Assembly: GCA_030635045.1 (NCBI GenBank)
Contig: DAOVZP010000059.1
Location: 1-8,100 of the forward strand
Direction: 5' to 3'
DNA length: 8,100 nucleotides
DNA from: Bacteroidota bacterium
GTDB lineage: Bacteria; Bacteroidota; Bacteroidia; Bacteroidales; B18-G4
Shown: piece by piece, positions 1-7,951 of the stretch
Position numbering within the stretch: position 1 is the stretch's first letter
Layout: each line of letters begins with the position of its first letter
Position numbers and translations under genes: made by a program
The notes under the pieces: model-generated
Seen by the model: the letters and a program-made list of their open reading frames with translations, nothing else
Told to the model about the DNA's origin: nothing
The model's database searches: none

Positions 1-162
1 AACACAGAATACAAAAGTGCTTTTATCTCGGCCAGGCAAAAAACCAATATTGCAGACTTACGGCAGATATTGTATGAAGAAGTAAAGGAGATCCATGTCA
101 GGCGTTATCCTTATAACAGTTTTTTATACGATATGCCGGAAGATTACGAAGGTGATGCCTGA
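1..162 (+). CDS. hflX: GTPase HflX, C-terminal end (partial)
   Basis: The gene enters from the left edge in frame 1 and ends at TGA 160-162, leaving 53 residues. The visible tail has an FISARQKTNIADLRQILYEE segment, followed by VRRYPYNSFLY. As I recall the family, this SA(K/R)-x-NI-x-LR...YPYN-FLY pattern is the C-terminus of HflX, a ribosome-associated GTPase that splits stalled or hibernating ribosomes; the SA motif corresponds to the G5 loop of the GTP-binding domain. The nucleotide-binding core lies outside the window, so activity cannot be judged. A short acidic tail (PEDYEGDA) follows the conserved end. The gene converges on icmF with a 34-bp gap and shows no functional link to the metabolic genes. 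Confidence 0.8.
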   Translation, partial: NTEYKSAFISARQKTNIADLRQILYEEVKEIHVRRYPYNSFLYDMPEDYEGDA

Positions 163-196
163 ATCTTTAGGGAGGAACCGGGTTGATGAAATAATA

Positions 197-3100
197 CTAC
201 ATATTCCTTCTGTATTGTCCACCTACTTCAAATAAGGCCTGTGAGATCTGTCCGATAGAACAGTATTTTGCAGCTTCCATGATGCCGGCAAAAACATTCT
301 CATTATGCATTGAACGATTCTTCAGGTCTTCAAGCCGGATTTCAGCTTCTTCTTCCCAGGTCTTATGCAAATCTCTGATAGTGCTGATCTGTTGTTCCTT
401 TTCTGCAGTTGTTGCCCTGATCACTTCACCCGGTATTACCGTGGGGCTGCCTTTTGAAGACAGGAATGTATTCACTCCCATAATTGGCAGTTCACCGGTA
501 TGTTTAAGCGTTTCGTAATACAGTGATTCCTCCTGGATCTTACTCCTCTGGTACATGGTTTCCATGGCACCAAGTACGCCTCCCCTTTCTGTCAGCCTGT
601 CAAATTCCATCAGAACAGCTTCTTCTACAAGGTCAGTGAGTTCTTCAATGATAAAGGATCCCTGAAGTGGATTTTGATTTTTTGCCAGCCCCAGTTCATG
701 GTTGATGATCAGTTGTATCGCCATGGCCCTCCTCACCGACTCCTCCGTAGGAGTGGTTATTGCTTCATCATATGCATTGGTATGAAGAGAATTACAATTA
801 TCATATATGGCGTAAAGCGCTTGCAGGGTTGTACGAATATCGTTAAAATCAATTTCCTGTGCATGAAGCGACCGGCCTGAAGTCTGGATATGGTACTTAA
901 GTTTTTGGGAACGCTCATTGGCACCATATTTCAGCTTCATCGACTTGGACCAGATAAGCCTGGCTACTCTTCCCAGAACTGAATACTCAGGATCAATGCC
1001 ATTGGAGAAAAAGAATGAAAGGTTAGGCGCAAAGTCGTTGATATCCATTCCCCTTGAAACATAATACTCAACATAGGTAAAACCATTTGCAAGGGTCAGT
1101 GCCAATTGTGTTACCGGGTTGGCTCCCGCTTCAGCAATATGATAACCAGAGATAGAAACGGAGTAAAAATTCCTGATATGGTTTTGGTTGAAATACTCCT
1201 GTACATCCCCCATCATTTTCAATGCAAAATCAGTGGAGAAAATACAGGTATTCTGTGCCTGGTCTTCCTTTAAGATATCAGCCTGGACCGTGCCACGCAC
1301 ACTGCAAATAGTATCCGCCTTGATCTTACTATATATCTCCTCCGGAAGAACCATGTCGCCGGTTACCCCAAGCAGCATAAGCCCTAAGCCGTTATGTCCT
1401 TCAGGTATGGGGCCGTTATAAGCAGGCCGCCTGATTCCTTTTTCTTTATAAAGTGTGTCAATTTTCTTGTTCACCTCTTTTTCAAGGCCTTTCTCTCGAA
1501 TATATACCTCACATTGCTGGTCAATGGCAGCATTCATGAAATAGCCAACGAGGGTTGGTGCCGGCCCGTTGATCGTCATTGAGACCGATGTCTTGAGATC
1601 GACCAGGTCGAAACCTGAATATAGCCGCTTGGCATCATCCAGGCAGGAAATGGATACACCGGCATTCCCGATCTTTCCATAGATATCGGGCCTCAGGTCA
1701 GGATCCCGCCCATAAAGGGTAGCAGAATCAAAAGCCGTAGATAGCCTAACGGCCGGCATGCCGAATGACAGGTAATGGAATCGCTTATTGGTACGTTCCG
1801 GGCCTCCTTCCCCTGCAAACTGCCTGGTAGGGTCCTCGCCTTCCCGTTTAAAGGGGAATACTCCGGCAGCAAATGGAAATTCGCCGGGAACATTTTCCCT
1901 GAGTACCCATTTTAAAACATCCCCCCAGCCCTTATACCTGGGCAAGGTGATCTTAGGAATACTAAGGTGTGAAAGAGATTCAGTATGTGTTTGCACCCTC
2001 AGTTCCTTACCCCTCACCTTAAACACAAACTCTTTATTTTTGTAGGCTTTAATTTTATCATCCCAGCCCCGGATGATCTCCATATTATGGGGATCGAGAT
2101 CCAGTTCTTCATCTTTATATGCCGCATCAAGGGCTTCTGATGGTGTCTCCTTCTTTTTCAAAAGAGATATAGACTCATCAAGCGCATACATGCGCTGGGC
2201 CACTGCTGCCTGATCCTCTGTCCATTCGTTATAATTCCGGATCGTATCAGCAATTTCAGAAAGGTAACGTGTCCTTTTTGGCGGAATGATATGTATCTTT
2301 TCCGACATTTCATCACTGGCTTCCATGCTGGTCTTGAACCTGCCCCCTGAAATCTCATCAATACGCTCCATCATGGACCGGTAGAGCTGGTTTACCCCCG
2401 GGTCGTTAAACTGTGAGGCAATGGTTCCGTAGACAGGCATATCATCCGGGTCGGCATGAAAAAGCTGATGGTTCCGCATGTATTGCTTCTTCACATCACG
2501 CAAGGCATCGAGCGCGCCCCGTTTATCAAATTTATTTAGCGCAATAATATCGGCAAAATCAAGCATATCAATCTTTTCAAGCTGTGTTGCTGCCCCGTAT
2601 TCAGGCGTCATCACATACATGGAAAGGTTGCAATGGTCAATGATCTCTGTATCTGATTGTCCGATGCCGGATGTTTCAAGTATGATGAGGTCAAACCCTG
2701 CTGCCTGCAAAATCGTTTCCGCGTCTTTCACATATTTTGACATGGCCAGGTTCGACTGCCGGGTAGCCAGTGAACGCATATATACCCTGGAGTCGTCGAT
2801 GGAGTTCATCCTGATGCGATCGCCCAGTAGTGCGCCCCCGGTTTTTCTTTTTGATGGATCAACGGAGATGATACCGATGGTCTTATCAGGATAATCATCG
2901 AGATACCTGCGCACGATCTCATCCACCAGTGATGACTTTCCTGAGCCACCCGTACCGGTGATCCCAAGTACAGGTGATTTTTTTGATCTTGCATCCAGTT
3001 TATCAATGAAAGTTCTTACCTCATCCGGGTTGTTCTCAGCAGCTGAGATCAGTTGTGCAATGGAATGGGGATGCTTTCTTTCAATATCCTTTACAGAAAC

Positions 3101-3559
3101 ACTTACATCCTTTCCCGTTGCATAATCTGAATTTTTCACCACATCGTTGATCATCCCCTGCAAACCCATTTGTCTTCCATCATCAGGTGAATAGATCCTG
3201 GCTATTCCATAAGCATGCAGTTCATCCATCTCCTCCGGCAGGATCACACCTCCGCCTCCGCCAAAGATCTTGATGTGTTCACATCCGCTGTCCTTCAGAA
3301 GGTCAAGCATATACTTGAAATACTCCATATGGCCACCCTGGTATGAGGTGATGGCCACTGACTGTGCATCTTCCTGAATTGCACAGTCGACAATTTCTTT
3401 TACAGACCGGTCGTGCCCCAGGTGTATAACTTCAACCCCGGTGGACTGTATGATCCGACGCATGATATTAATCGCTGCATCATGCCCGTCGAAAAGGGAC
3501 GCAGCTGTAACAATCCGAACGTGGTTTTTTGGCTTATATATTTCCGGCTTTTCGTTCAT
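197..3559 (-). CDS. icmF: Fused isobutyryl-CoA mutase IcmF (B12 domain + G-protein chaperone + mutase)
   Basis: A 1120-residue adenosylcobalamin-dependent acyl-CoA mutase carrying its own G-protein chaperone; predicted cytoplasmic. Residues ~13-140 form the B12-binding domain, with DGHD at 24-27 (H26 the expected cobalt ligand), SYQGG at 72-76 and a run of five glycines at 100-104. Residues ~195-410 form a MeaB/MeaI-like GTPase: Walker A from G202 to S209, an ETSGIGQSD switch at 295-303 and NKFD at 342-345. Residues ~530-1120 form the mutase TIM barrel, including [12 protein letters not shown] from 658 and SGYH with catalytic-type H807. Two substrate-pocket positions read F581 (RQF) and Q769 (QAQN). 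Methylmalonyl-CoA mutase has Tyr and Arg there, while isobutyryl-CoA mutases have Phe and Gln, so isobutyryl-CoA/n-butyryl-CoA is the likely substrate pair (inference). About 70 residues separate AIDQQ from RGTVQAD, far more than in methylmalonyl-CoA mutase. The ATG start has no Shine-Dalgarno but sits about 28 nt below a -7 box. The sequence is intact. Generic annotation would probably call it methylmalonyl-CoA mutase. Confidence 0.93.
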   Translation of the reverse strand: MNEKPEIYKPKNHVRIVTAASLFDGHDAAINIMRRIIQSTGVEVIHLGHDRSVKEIVDCAIQEDAQSVAITSYQGGHMEYFKYMLDLLKDSGCEHIKIFGGGGGVILPEEMDELHAYGIARIYSPDDGRQMGLQGMINDVVKNSDYATGKDVSVSVKDIERKHPHSIAQLISAAENNPDEVRTFIDKLDARSKKSPVLGITGTGGSGKSSLVDEIVRRYLDDYPDKTIGIISVDPSKRKTGGALLGDRIRMNSIDDSRVYMRSLATRQSNLAMSKYVKDAETILQAAGFDLIILETSGIGQSDTEIIDHCNLSMYVMTPEYGAATQLEKIDMLDFADIIALNKFDKRGALDALRDVKKQYMRNHQLFHADPDDMPVYGTIASQFNDPGVNQLYRSMMERIDEISGGRFKTSMEASDEMSEKIHIIPPKRTRYLSEIADTIRNYNEWTEDQAAVAQRMYALDESISLLKKKETPSEALDAAYKDEELDLDPHNMEIIRGWDDKIKAYKNKEFVFKVRGKELRVQTHTESLSHLSIPKITLPRYKGWGDVLKWVLRENVPGEFPFAAGVFPFKREGEDPTRQFAGEGGPERTNKRFHYLSFGMPAVRLSTAFDSATLYGRDPDLRPDIYGKIGNAGVSISCLDDAKRLYSGFDLVDLKTSVSMTINGPAPTLVGYFMNAAIDQQCEVYIREKGLEKEVNKKIDTLYKEKGIRRPAYNGPIPEGHNGLGLMLLGVTGDMVLPEEIYSKIKADTICSVRGTVQADILKEDQAQNTCIFSTDFALKMMGDVQEYFNQNHIRNFYSVSISGYHIAEAGANPVTQLALTLANGFTYVEYYVSRGMDINDFAPNLSFFFSNGIDPEYSVLGRVARLIWSKSMKLKYGANERSQKLKYHIQTSGRSLHAQEIDFNDIRTTLQALYAIYDNCNSLHTNAYDEAITTPTEESVRRAMAIQLIINHELGLAKNQNPLQGSFIIEELTDLVEEAVLMEFDRLTERGGVLGAMETMYQRSKIQEESLYYETLKHTGELPIMGVNTFLSSKGSPTVIPGEVIRATTAEKEQQISTIRDLHKTWEEEAEIRLEDLKNRSMHNENVFAGIMEAAKYCSIGQISQALFEVGGQYRRNM

Positions 3560-3586
3560 CTTAATCGCTCATATTTGGAATACAGG

Positions 3587-3594
3587 CAAATATA
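3587..3594 (-). promoter_or_regulatory. Bacteroidota -7 box of the icmF promoter
   Basis: Read on the minus strand the bases are TATATTTG, an exact match to the TAnnTTTG -7 element used by the primary sigma factor of Bacteroidota. Transcription would start around 3580 and give a leader of about 20 nt before the icmF ATG at 3559. An upstream -33 TTTG is only weakly present: a TTTC lies 17 nt upstream, shorter than the usual spacing. No operator is visible between the box and the gene. Confidence 0.45.
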
Positions 3595-3620
3595 TGACTA
3601 ATTCGGCAATTGAAACTTAT

Positions 3621-3652
3621 CGACCTCACAGGTTCCGGTACCTGTGAGGTCG
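3621..3652. repeat. Palindromic intergenic hairpin, copy A
   Basis: A perfect inverted repeat: CGACCTCACAGGT (3621-3633) pairs with ACCTGTGAGGTCG (3640-3652) around the 6-nt loop TCCGGT, giving a 13-bp stem. The right arm ACCTGTGAGGTC recurs exactly at 5849-5860 and 6955-6966. This copy lies between two divergent genes, 62 bp from the icmF start and 97 bp before the FeS oxidoreductase ATG, so it cannot be a terminator for either neighbour. No T-run follows it. A REP-like dispersed palindrome is the best description; a protein-binding operator is an alternative. Confidence 0.85.
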
Positions 3653-3748
3653 CTCACACTCATTAATTTAAATATATTCTAAACGATATTATTGCTAATA
3701 TTGTTTACATTAACATGTGAAGCGTATTCACCTAAATATCTGTTACTT
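3653..3748 (+). promoter_or_regulatory. AT-rich leader and probable promoter region of the FeS oxidoreductase gene
   Basis: This stretch is strongly AT-rich and must hold the promoter of the downstream + strand gene. Two near-matches to TAnnTTTG occur, each with one mismatch: TATTATTG at 3687-3694 and TAATATTG at 3696-3703. Neither has a convincing -33 TTTG at the right distance, so I cannot choose between them. There is no Shine-Dalgarno sequence before the ATG at 3749. Confidence 0.3.
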
Positions 3749-5833
3749 ATGAGCAAAGCAATTATTTTTGCGATCAGTATTATAATCACTCTGGGTATAT
3801 TTTCATTCACTTCTTATCGTATCTACCGCTTCTTCAGCCTGACAAAACCTTTTCCGGTTAAAAACTGGGGGAAACGCTTCATGGTGATGATGACCGTAGC
3901 CTTCGGACAAACAAAGATCTTCAGGCGTCCTGTAGTGGGATTTATGCATGCCCTGGTCTGGTGGGGGTTTATTGTGATCCTTATCGGAAGCATCGAAATG
4001 ATCATCGATGGATTGTTTGGTACTGAGAGGGTTTTAGCGGTACTTGGACCTGTTTATGATATTATTACCGGCCTTGGCGATATATTTGGGTTTGTCATCT
4101 TGCTAATGATCATCGCTTTTCTTTTCAGGAGATTGTTTTTACATATTAAGCGGTATGCCGGAATTGAAATGAAACACAAATCCCACATGGATGCCAATAT
4201 CGCGCTTTCGCTGATAGGCCTGCTCATGGTCACCCTACTGGGAATGAATACTTTTTACCTGGTATATGCAAGTTCTGTGGGACATGAGATAGTGGGCATT
4301 TACCCGGTAAGTTCATATCTTGCCGGCTTATTTGGAAACCTTCCTGAATCGCAGGCACATCTGTGGCATGAGATCAACTGGTGGGGACACATCCTCTTCA
4401 TATTCCTGTTTGCCAATATATTACCTTACTCTAAGCACTTTCATGTATTCATGTCGGTTCCCAATGTTTTTCTCAGCAGGCTGGAACCCCTGGGCTATCT
4501 TCCCAATATGCCTGAGATCACAGATGAGGTGAAATTGATGATGGATCCCAATGCTGCCTTTGCCGATCCCCCTCCGGAAGAAGAAGGCCAGATTTCCCGC
4601 TTTGGTGTGCTTGATGCGGAAGATGTCACCTGGAAGAACTACCTCGACTCACTCTCATGTACAGAGTGTGGGCGGTGTACGGAAGTATGCCCTGCTAATA
4701 TAACGGGTAAATTGCTCTCTCCGCGAAAAGTATTGATGGATCTGAGGGCACGCATGAAGGAAAAAGCTCCCGGACTGTTAAAAAACAAAGATTACAATGA
4801 TGAGAAATCCCTGGTCAGAAGTTATATATCCGAAGAAGAACTCTGGGCATGTACTACCTGTAACGCCTGTGCACAGGAATGCCCTGTCAACATCAACCAT
4901 CCTTCATTGATAGTAGATATGCGCAGATACCTGGTGATGGAAGAATCGGCTGCGCCGGGTGAGTTAAATGCTATCTTTTCCAACATTGAAAACAATGGTG
5001 CCCCGTGGCAATTTTCTCCCGAAGACCGTATGCTTTGGGCCGAAGGCCTCAATGTGCCATTAATGGCAGATATGCAAGCTTCCGGGAAAAAACCCGAATA
5101 CCTTTTATGGATAGGTTCTGCCGGAGCATTCGACGACAGGTATAAAAAGGTATCAAAAGAACTGGTTAAGGTTCTAAATCACCTGAAAGTGGATTATGCA
5201 GTACTTGGTACCGAAGAGGTTGACAGTGGTGACGTTGCCCGCAGGGCAGGGAATGAAATGCTGTTTCAGATGCAGGCATTGATGATGATCGAGACCATGA
5301 ATATGTACGGTGTGAAAAAGATCCTCACCGCCTGTCCGCATGATTATAACACCTTTAAGAACGAATACCCCGACCTGGGTGGTAATTTCGAGGTGGTCCA
5401 CCATAGCCTGTTCCTCAGTGAGATGATCAAAAAAGGCAAGTTGAAGCTTAATGCAAATGGTTTTGCCGGAAAGAGGATCACATTCCATGACCCCTGCTAC
5501 CTCGGACGGGCCAATGGCGAATACAAGGCGCCACGTGATGTTGTTTTAGCCGTTGAGGGCAGTACCATGGTTGAGATGAAGCGTAACAAAAGTTTTGCAT
5601 TATGTTGCGGGGCCGGCGGAGGCCAGATGTTCAAAGAAGCCGAAAAGGGCGATAAGGAAGTTTTCCTTGAGAGAATTGAAGATGTTATTGAATGCAAAGC
5701 CGATATTGTTGCAACCGCATGTCCTTTCTGCATGGTAATGATGACCGATGGCATCAAATACAAGAACCGGGAAGAGGATATGAAGAATTATGATATTGTG
5801 GAGCTGGTGAGTATTGGGCTGGGAATCGCCTGA
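3749..5833 (+). CDS. Membrane-bound FeS oxidoreductase, FadF/EMO-like (probable ETF:menaquinone oxidoreductase)
   Basis: A 694-residue protein counted from ATG 3749. A TTG at 3692 would add 19 residues (LILFTLTCEAY...) unlike a membrane-protein N-terminus, so the ATG just before the first membrane segment is preferred. The N-terminal half resembles the NarI/cytochrome b-type domain, with five hydrophobic segments near 3-23, 63-85, 106-128, 149-173 and 209-228. H67, H207, H214, H230 and H232 are candidate haem ligands. Two [4Fe-4S] ferredoxin motifs follow: C304, C307, C310, C314 and C368, C371, C374, C378. Two CCG-type domains end the protein. The second is complete (C583, CCG at 619-621, C658 and C661) and could hold a noncubane [4Fe-4S] cluster. 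The first reads GSAG, EVDSGD and CPHD where cysteine-bearing relatives have GCAG, ESCTGD and CPHC, so it probably binds no such cluster. EMO-type homologues pass electrons from EtfAB to menaquinone, and etfA lies 1.1 kb away. The role is inferred from architecture and context. HdrD- or GlpC-like oxidoreductases are alternatives. Confidence 0.85.
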   Translation: MSKAIIFAISIIITLGIFSFTSYRIYRFFSLTKPFPVKNWGKRFMVMMTVAFGQTKIFRRPVVGFMHALVWWGFIVILIGSIEMIIDGLFGTERVLAVLGPVYDIITGLGDIFGFVILLMIIAFLFRRLFLHIKRYAGIEMKHKSHMDANIALSLIGLLMVTLLGMNTFYLVYASSVGHEIVGIYPVSSYLAGLFGNLPESQAHLWHEINWWGHILFIFLFANILPYSKHFHVFMSVPNVFLSRLEPLGYLPNMPEITDEVKLMMDPNAAFADPPPEEEGQISRFGVLDAEDVTWKNYLDSLSCTECGRCTEVCPANITGKLLSPRKVLMDLRARMKEKAPGLLKNKDYNDEKSLVRSYISEEELWACTTCNACAQECPVNINHPSLIVDMRRYLVMEESAAPGELNAIFSNIENNGAPWQFSPEDRMLWAEGLNVPLMADMQASGKKPEYLLWIGSAGAFDDRYKKVSKELVKVLNHLKVDYAVLGTEEVDSGDVARRAGNEMLFQMQALMMIETMNMYGVKKILTACPHDYNTFKNEYPDLGGNFEVVHHSLFLSEMIKKGKLKLNANGFAGKRITFHDPCYLGRANGEYKAPRDVVLAVEGSTMVEMKRNKSFALCCGAGGGQMFKEAEKGDKEVFLERIEDVIECKADIVATACPFCMVMMTDGIKYKNREEDMKNYDIVELVSIGLGIA

Positions 5834-5860
5834 TCTCACGGGTCCTGGACCTGTGAGGTC
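5832..5860. repeat. Palindromic intergenic hairpin, copy B
   Basis: GATCTCACGGGTC (5832-5844) pairs with GACCTGTGAGGTC (5848-5860) around the 3-nt loop CTG. The left arm carries two changes from copy A, T5834 and G5840. Both form G-U wobble pairs in a + strand transcript but A-C mismatches in a minus strand transcript. The stem begins on the last two bases of the FeS oxidoreductase stop codon and fills the 31-bp gap before the convergent T9SS-protein gene. It could block 3' exonucleases or read-through, but no T-tract follows on either strand, so it is not a canonical intrinsic terminator. Confidence 0.8.
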
Positions 5861-5864
5861 CGTC

Positions 5865-6920
5865 TTAGTTCACCACAAGCTTCTTTTGCCCAAGGATCTC
5901 GCTTGCAGTTTTAAGTATCATATGATATAAGCCCGGCGGATATGCAGAGACATCCACCCGATACTGTTTTGTTCCGGGAAGTATCATCACCTTATCCATC
6001 TCCCTGCCGGTTATATCATAAATGACCATTTCTCCTTCAACTTTTACCTTCAGCATTCTGCAATATATTGACGTGCTTGCAGGATTAGGATAGATATCAA
6101 ATACAATGTCATTATTAGTATATAATTCATTTTCACCCAGGCCGGCATCATGATGATAGTTGATCGCGCTGTATACGCTACCGCTTGTATCAACACTGAA
6201 TTGAACTACAGGATACCCAACATCATTAGCCAAATATTTATAATTAATGGTGATTGTGGTATTAGTTTCAAGGTATACCCAAAAACCAATAAGTTTCAGC
6301 CAGGCCGAATCTATCCTAACCCTGACATCCCTGAGGCGCAGTACATCCCCGCTCCATATGGGAGTAGTTAATTCCCCCCAGGCATCAACCTTCGTGTTCA
6401 CGGAAGTAACAACTTTTACCCGGATTGAATCAGCCGGTGGAGTTGGGCTGGGAAGCACCACTTCTACTACAGATATTTGATCCATGCTGTCGAGATAATT
6501 CACAGGAAAACTGAACATAACCTCAGGCGGATCGAAGTTTGCAACTATATCCTCAAAGATATCGTAGCTACCTGCTAAACCATCAATCTGGAAGATAAAG
6601 TTGTTCTTTGTAGTATACGCATAAGCATCTTCGTACATCCCCTCCACTGCAATATTTGATGTGGGAAAACTTGATGCATAGGGCGTTCCGGCAGGATCAG
6701 AAAAATAGATCATGCTAGTTGTGTCCATTACAAAAGCTGAGAAGTCCCAGTGCTGTGCTGTACCCGGAGGGCCTGGATCGAACCCGGTAGGCACATCCGC
6801 AACATTTGCAAGCTTAACAGAATCGCCAACATCCAGCAGATCATTTGACGAAATGGTAATCTGGGCATAGGTACTCATAAAGAATACCGAGCCCAATATG
6901 AATAACAGGATTTTTTTCAT
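5865..6920 (-). CDS. Secreted protein of unknown function with T9SS (Por) C-terminal sorting domain
   Basis: I do not recognise the function. Counted from ATG at 6920 the protein has 351 residues. It starts with MKK, a hydrophobic segment (residues 4-16) and STYA|Q, a signal peptidase I site leaving N-terminal Gln20, as the Bacteroidota Q-rule predicts. The middle (~21-265) is rich in beta-prone, acidic and aromatic sequence. It includes HWDFSAF at ~57-63 and a VDAWGELTTP segment at ~178-187, a pattern I associate with other T9SS cargo of unknown role. Residues ~272-351 match the type A sorting domain: DIYPNPAST at ~275-283, VIYDITGRE at ~299-307, PPGLYHMIL at ~328-336 and the terminal GQKKLVVN. 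The protein is therefore expected to be exported and anchored at the cell surface or released. A start at 6968 would put 16 residues encoded mostly by hairpin copy C in front of the signal peptide, so it is rejected. Same strand as etfA with a 52-bp gap; co-transcription is possible but unproven. Confidence 0.85.
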   Translation of the reverse strand: MKKILLFILGSVFFMSTYAQITISSNDLLDVGDSVKLANVADVPTGFDPGPPGTAQHWDFSAFVMDTTSMIYFSDPAGTPYASSFPTSNIAVEGMYEDAYAYTTKNNFIFQIDGLAGSYDIFEDIVANFDPPEVMFSFPVNYLDSMDQISVVEVVLPSPTPPADSIRVKVVTSVNTKVDAWGELTTPIWSGDVLRLRDVRVRIDSAWLKLIGFWVYLETNTTITINYKYLANDVGYPVVQFSVDTSGSVYSAINYHHDAGLGENELYTNNDIVFDIYPNPASTSIYCRMLKVKVEGEMVIYDITGREMDKVMILPGTKQYRVDVSAYPPGLYHMILKTASEILGQKKLVVN

Positions 6921-6935
6921 ATCATAGAAGTATAA

Positions 6936-6967
6936 TGAGGTCACAGGTACAAGGACCTGTGAGGTCA
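6936..6967. repeat. Palindromic intergenic hairpin, copy C (imperfect)
   Basis: TCACAGGT (6941-6948) pairs with ACCTGTGA (6955-6962) around the loop ACAAGG. Outside this, a GG/GG mismatch (6939-6940 against 6963-6964) interrupts the stem before TGA/TCA pair again. The right arm is intact and shares the 14-mer GGACCTGTGAGGTC with copy B, whereas the left arm has diverged (GG where copy A has CC). It lies 5 bp past the etfA stop codon and 15 bp before the T9SS-protein ATG, so in a joint transcript it would sit in the leader of the latter. Confidence 0.75.
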
Positions 6968-6972
6968 TGTTT

Positions 6973-7944
6973 TTAAGATGCTTTCATTTCCCTGATAGCG
7001 GTGATCAGTTCGGGAAGTACTTTCTGGACATCACCTACGATTCCGTAATCGGCTGCTTCAAATATTGGCGCATCCTTATCGGTATTCACTGCCACGATAC
7101 ATTTTGAGGAGCTCACACCGCCAAGATGCTGAATAGCACCCGAGATTCCCATGGCAAAGTATAAGTTTGGAGCAATGATCTTGCCTGTCTGGCCAACATG
7201 TTCTTCATGTGGGCGCCAGCCTTCATCCGATACCGGACGTGAGCAAGCCAGTGCAGCACCCAATTCAGCAGCAAGCTCTTCGAGCGGAGCCCAGTTATCG
7301 GCATTTTTCATACCGCGTCCACCTGAAACTACAACATCAGCGTCAGAGAGAAGGACTTTTCCGGTAATTTTATTTACATCCAATACCTTAGTTGCAAAAT
7401 CAGCATCATTGAGAGCCGGGCTGAACACCTCAACAGCAGCATCACCACCGGTTTCTGCAATTTCAACAGAATTCTGGAAAAGTGTCAGAATCTTTTTATC
7501 AGATTTGATCACCACATTGGCAAATGCTTTGCCGGTAAACACTTTTTTGCTCACAGTGAATGGATCGTATGAAGATGGCACAGCGTTCACACCGGAGGCA
7601 ATTCCGGCTTTCAGTTTAACTGACACGCGTGGTGAAAGAGCTTTGCCGGTGAAGTTATTTGCAAAGATGATCACCTGTGCACCTTCATTTTCGGCTGCTT
7701 CAGCAATGACAGATGCATATGCTTTATTGATCAGCACATTTAATCTTTCATCGGTAGCTGAGAGTACTTTATCAGCTCCGTAATTACCAAGTTTTTTTAA
7801 TCCTGCTTCATCAACAGCACCGATTGAGAGGGCTGTTACTGTGGTGCCAGACCGGTCAGCGATCTGCTTGGCATATGAAACAAGCTCAAAGCTCAGTTTC
7901 TTAAATTTGCCATCCCAGTTTTCAGTATATACTAATACGGACAT
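6973..7944 (-). CDS. etfA: Electron transfer flavoprotein alpha subunit
   Basis: A 323-residue FAD-binding subunit of the soluble EtfAB heterodimer, which takes electrons from acyl-CoA and related dehydrogenases and delivers them to a membrane oxidoreductase. The N-terminal domain (~1-190) begins SVLVYTENWDG, as usual for EtfA. The C-terminal FAD domain (~200-323) has SGGRG at 207-211, SRPVSDEGW from 235, GQTGK at 251-255, GISGAIQHL at 266-274, NTDKDAPIF at 287-295 and ADYGIVGD at 298-305. All expected flavin contacts appear present, and the length is normal for bacterial EtfA. It follows etfB on the same strand after 32 bp, consistent with an etfBA operon. The likely electron acceptor is the membrane FeS protein encoded at 3749-5833. 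The ATG has an A-rich upstream tract instead of a Shine-Dalgarno sequence. Confidence 0.97.
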   Translation of the reverse strand: MSVLVYTENWDGKFKKLSFELVSYAKQIADRSGTTVTALSIGAVDEAGLKKLGNYGADKVLSATDERLNVLINKAYASVIAEAAENEGAQVIIFANNFTGKALSPRVSVKLKAGIASGVNAVPSSYDPFTVSKKVFTGKAFANVVIKSDKKILTLFQNSVEIAETGGDAAVEVFSPALNDADFATKVLDVNKITGKVLLSDADVVVSGGRGMKNADNWAPLEELAAELGAALACSRPVSDEGWRPHEEHVGQTGKIIAPNLYFAMGISGAIQHLGGVSSSKCIVAVNTDKDAPIFEAADYGIVGDVQKVLPELITAIREMKAS

Positions 7945-7951
7945 TATTCTA

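Noticed and set aside
150..200. A terminator between the convergent hflX and icmF genes
   Set aside because: Only a 5-bp stem with one wobble pair (CCTGA...TTAGG, 157-170) is visible, with no T-run; too weak to call.
2478..2894. A 138-residue open frame on the + strand inside icmF
   Set aside because: Antisense shadow of the GTPase domain of icmF, with no recognisable domain or start signal.
3692..3748. TTG start extending the FeS oxidoreductase by 19 residues
   Set aside because: The added residues do not look like family sequence, and the region is AT-rich leader with promoter-like elements; ATG 3749 directly precedes the first membrane segment.
5174..5839. Minus-strand open frames opposite the FeS oxidoreductase
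   Set aside because: They overlap the conserved CCG domains on the opposite strand and show no protein features of their own.
3621..6967. The three hairpins as ordinary rho-independent terminators
   Set aside because: None is followed by a T-tract on either strand, and copy A sits between divergent genes.
7151..7783. A 210-residue open frame on the + strand opposite etfA
   Set aside because: It lies wholly antisense to a clear etfA; its Ser/Ala/Thr-rich composition is what antisense translation of this gene gives, and no motif is visible.
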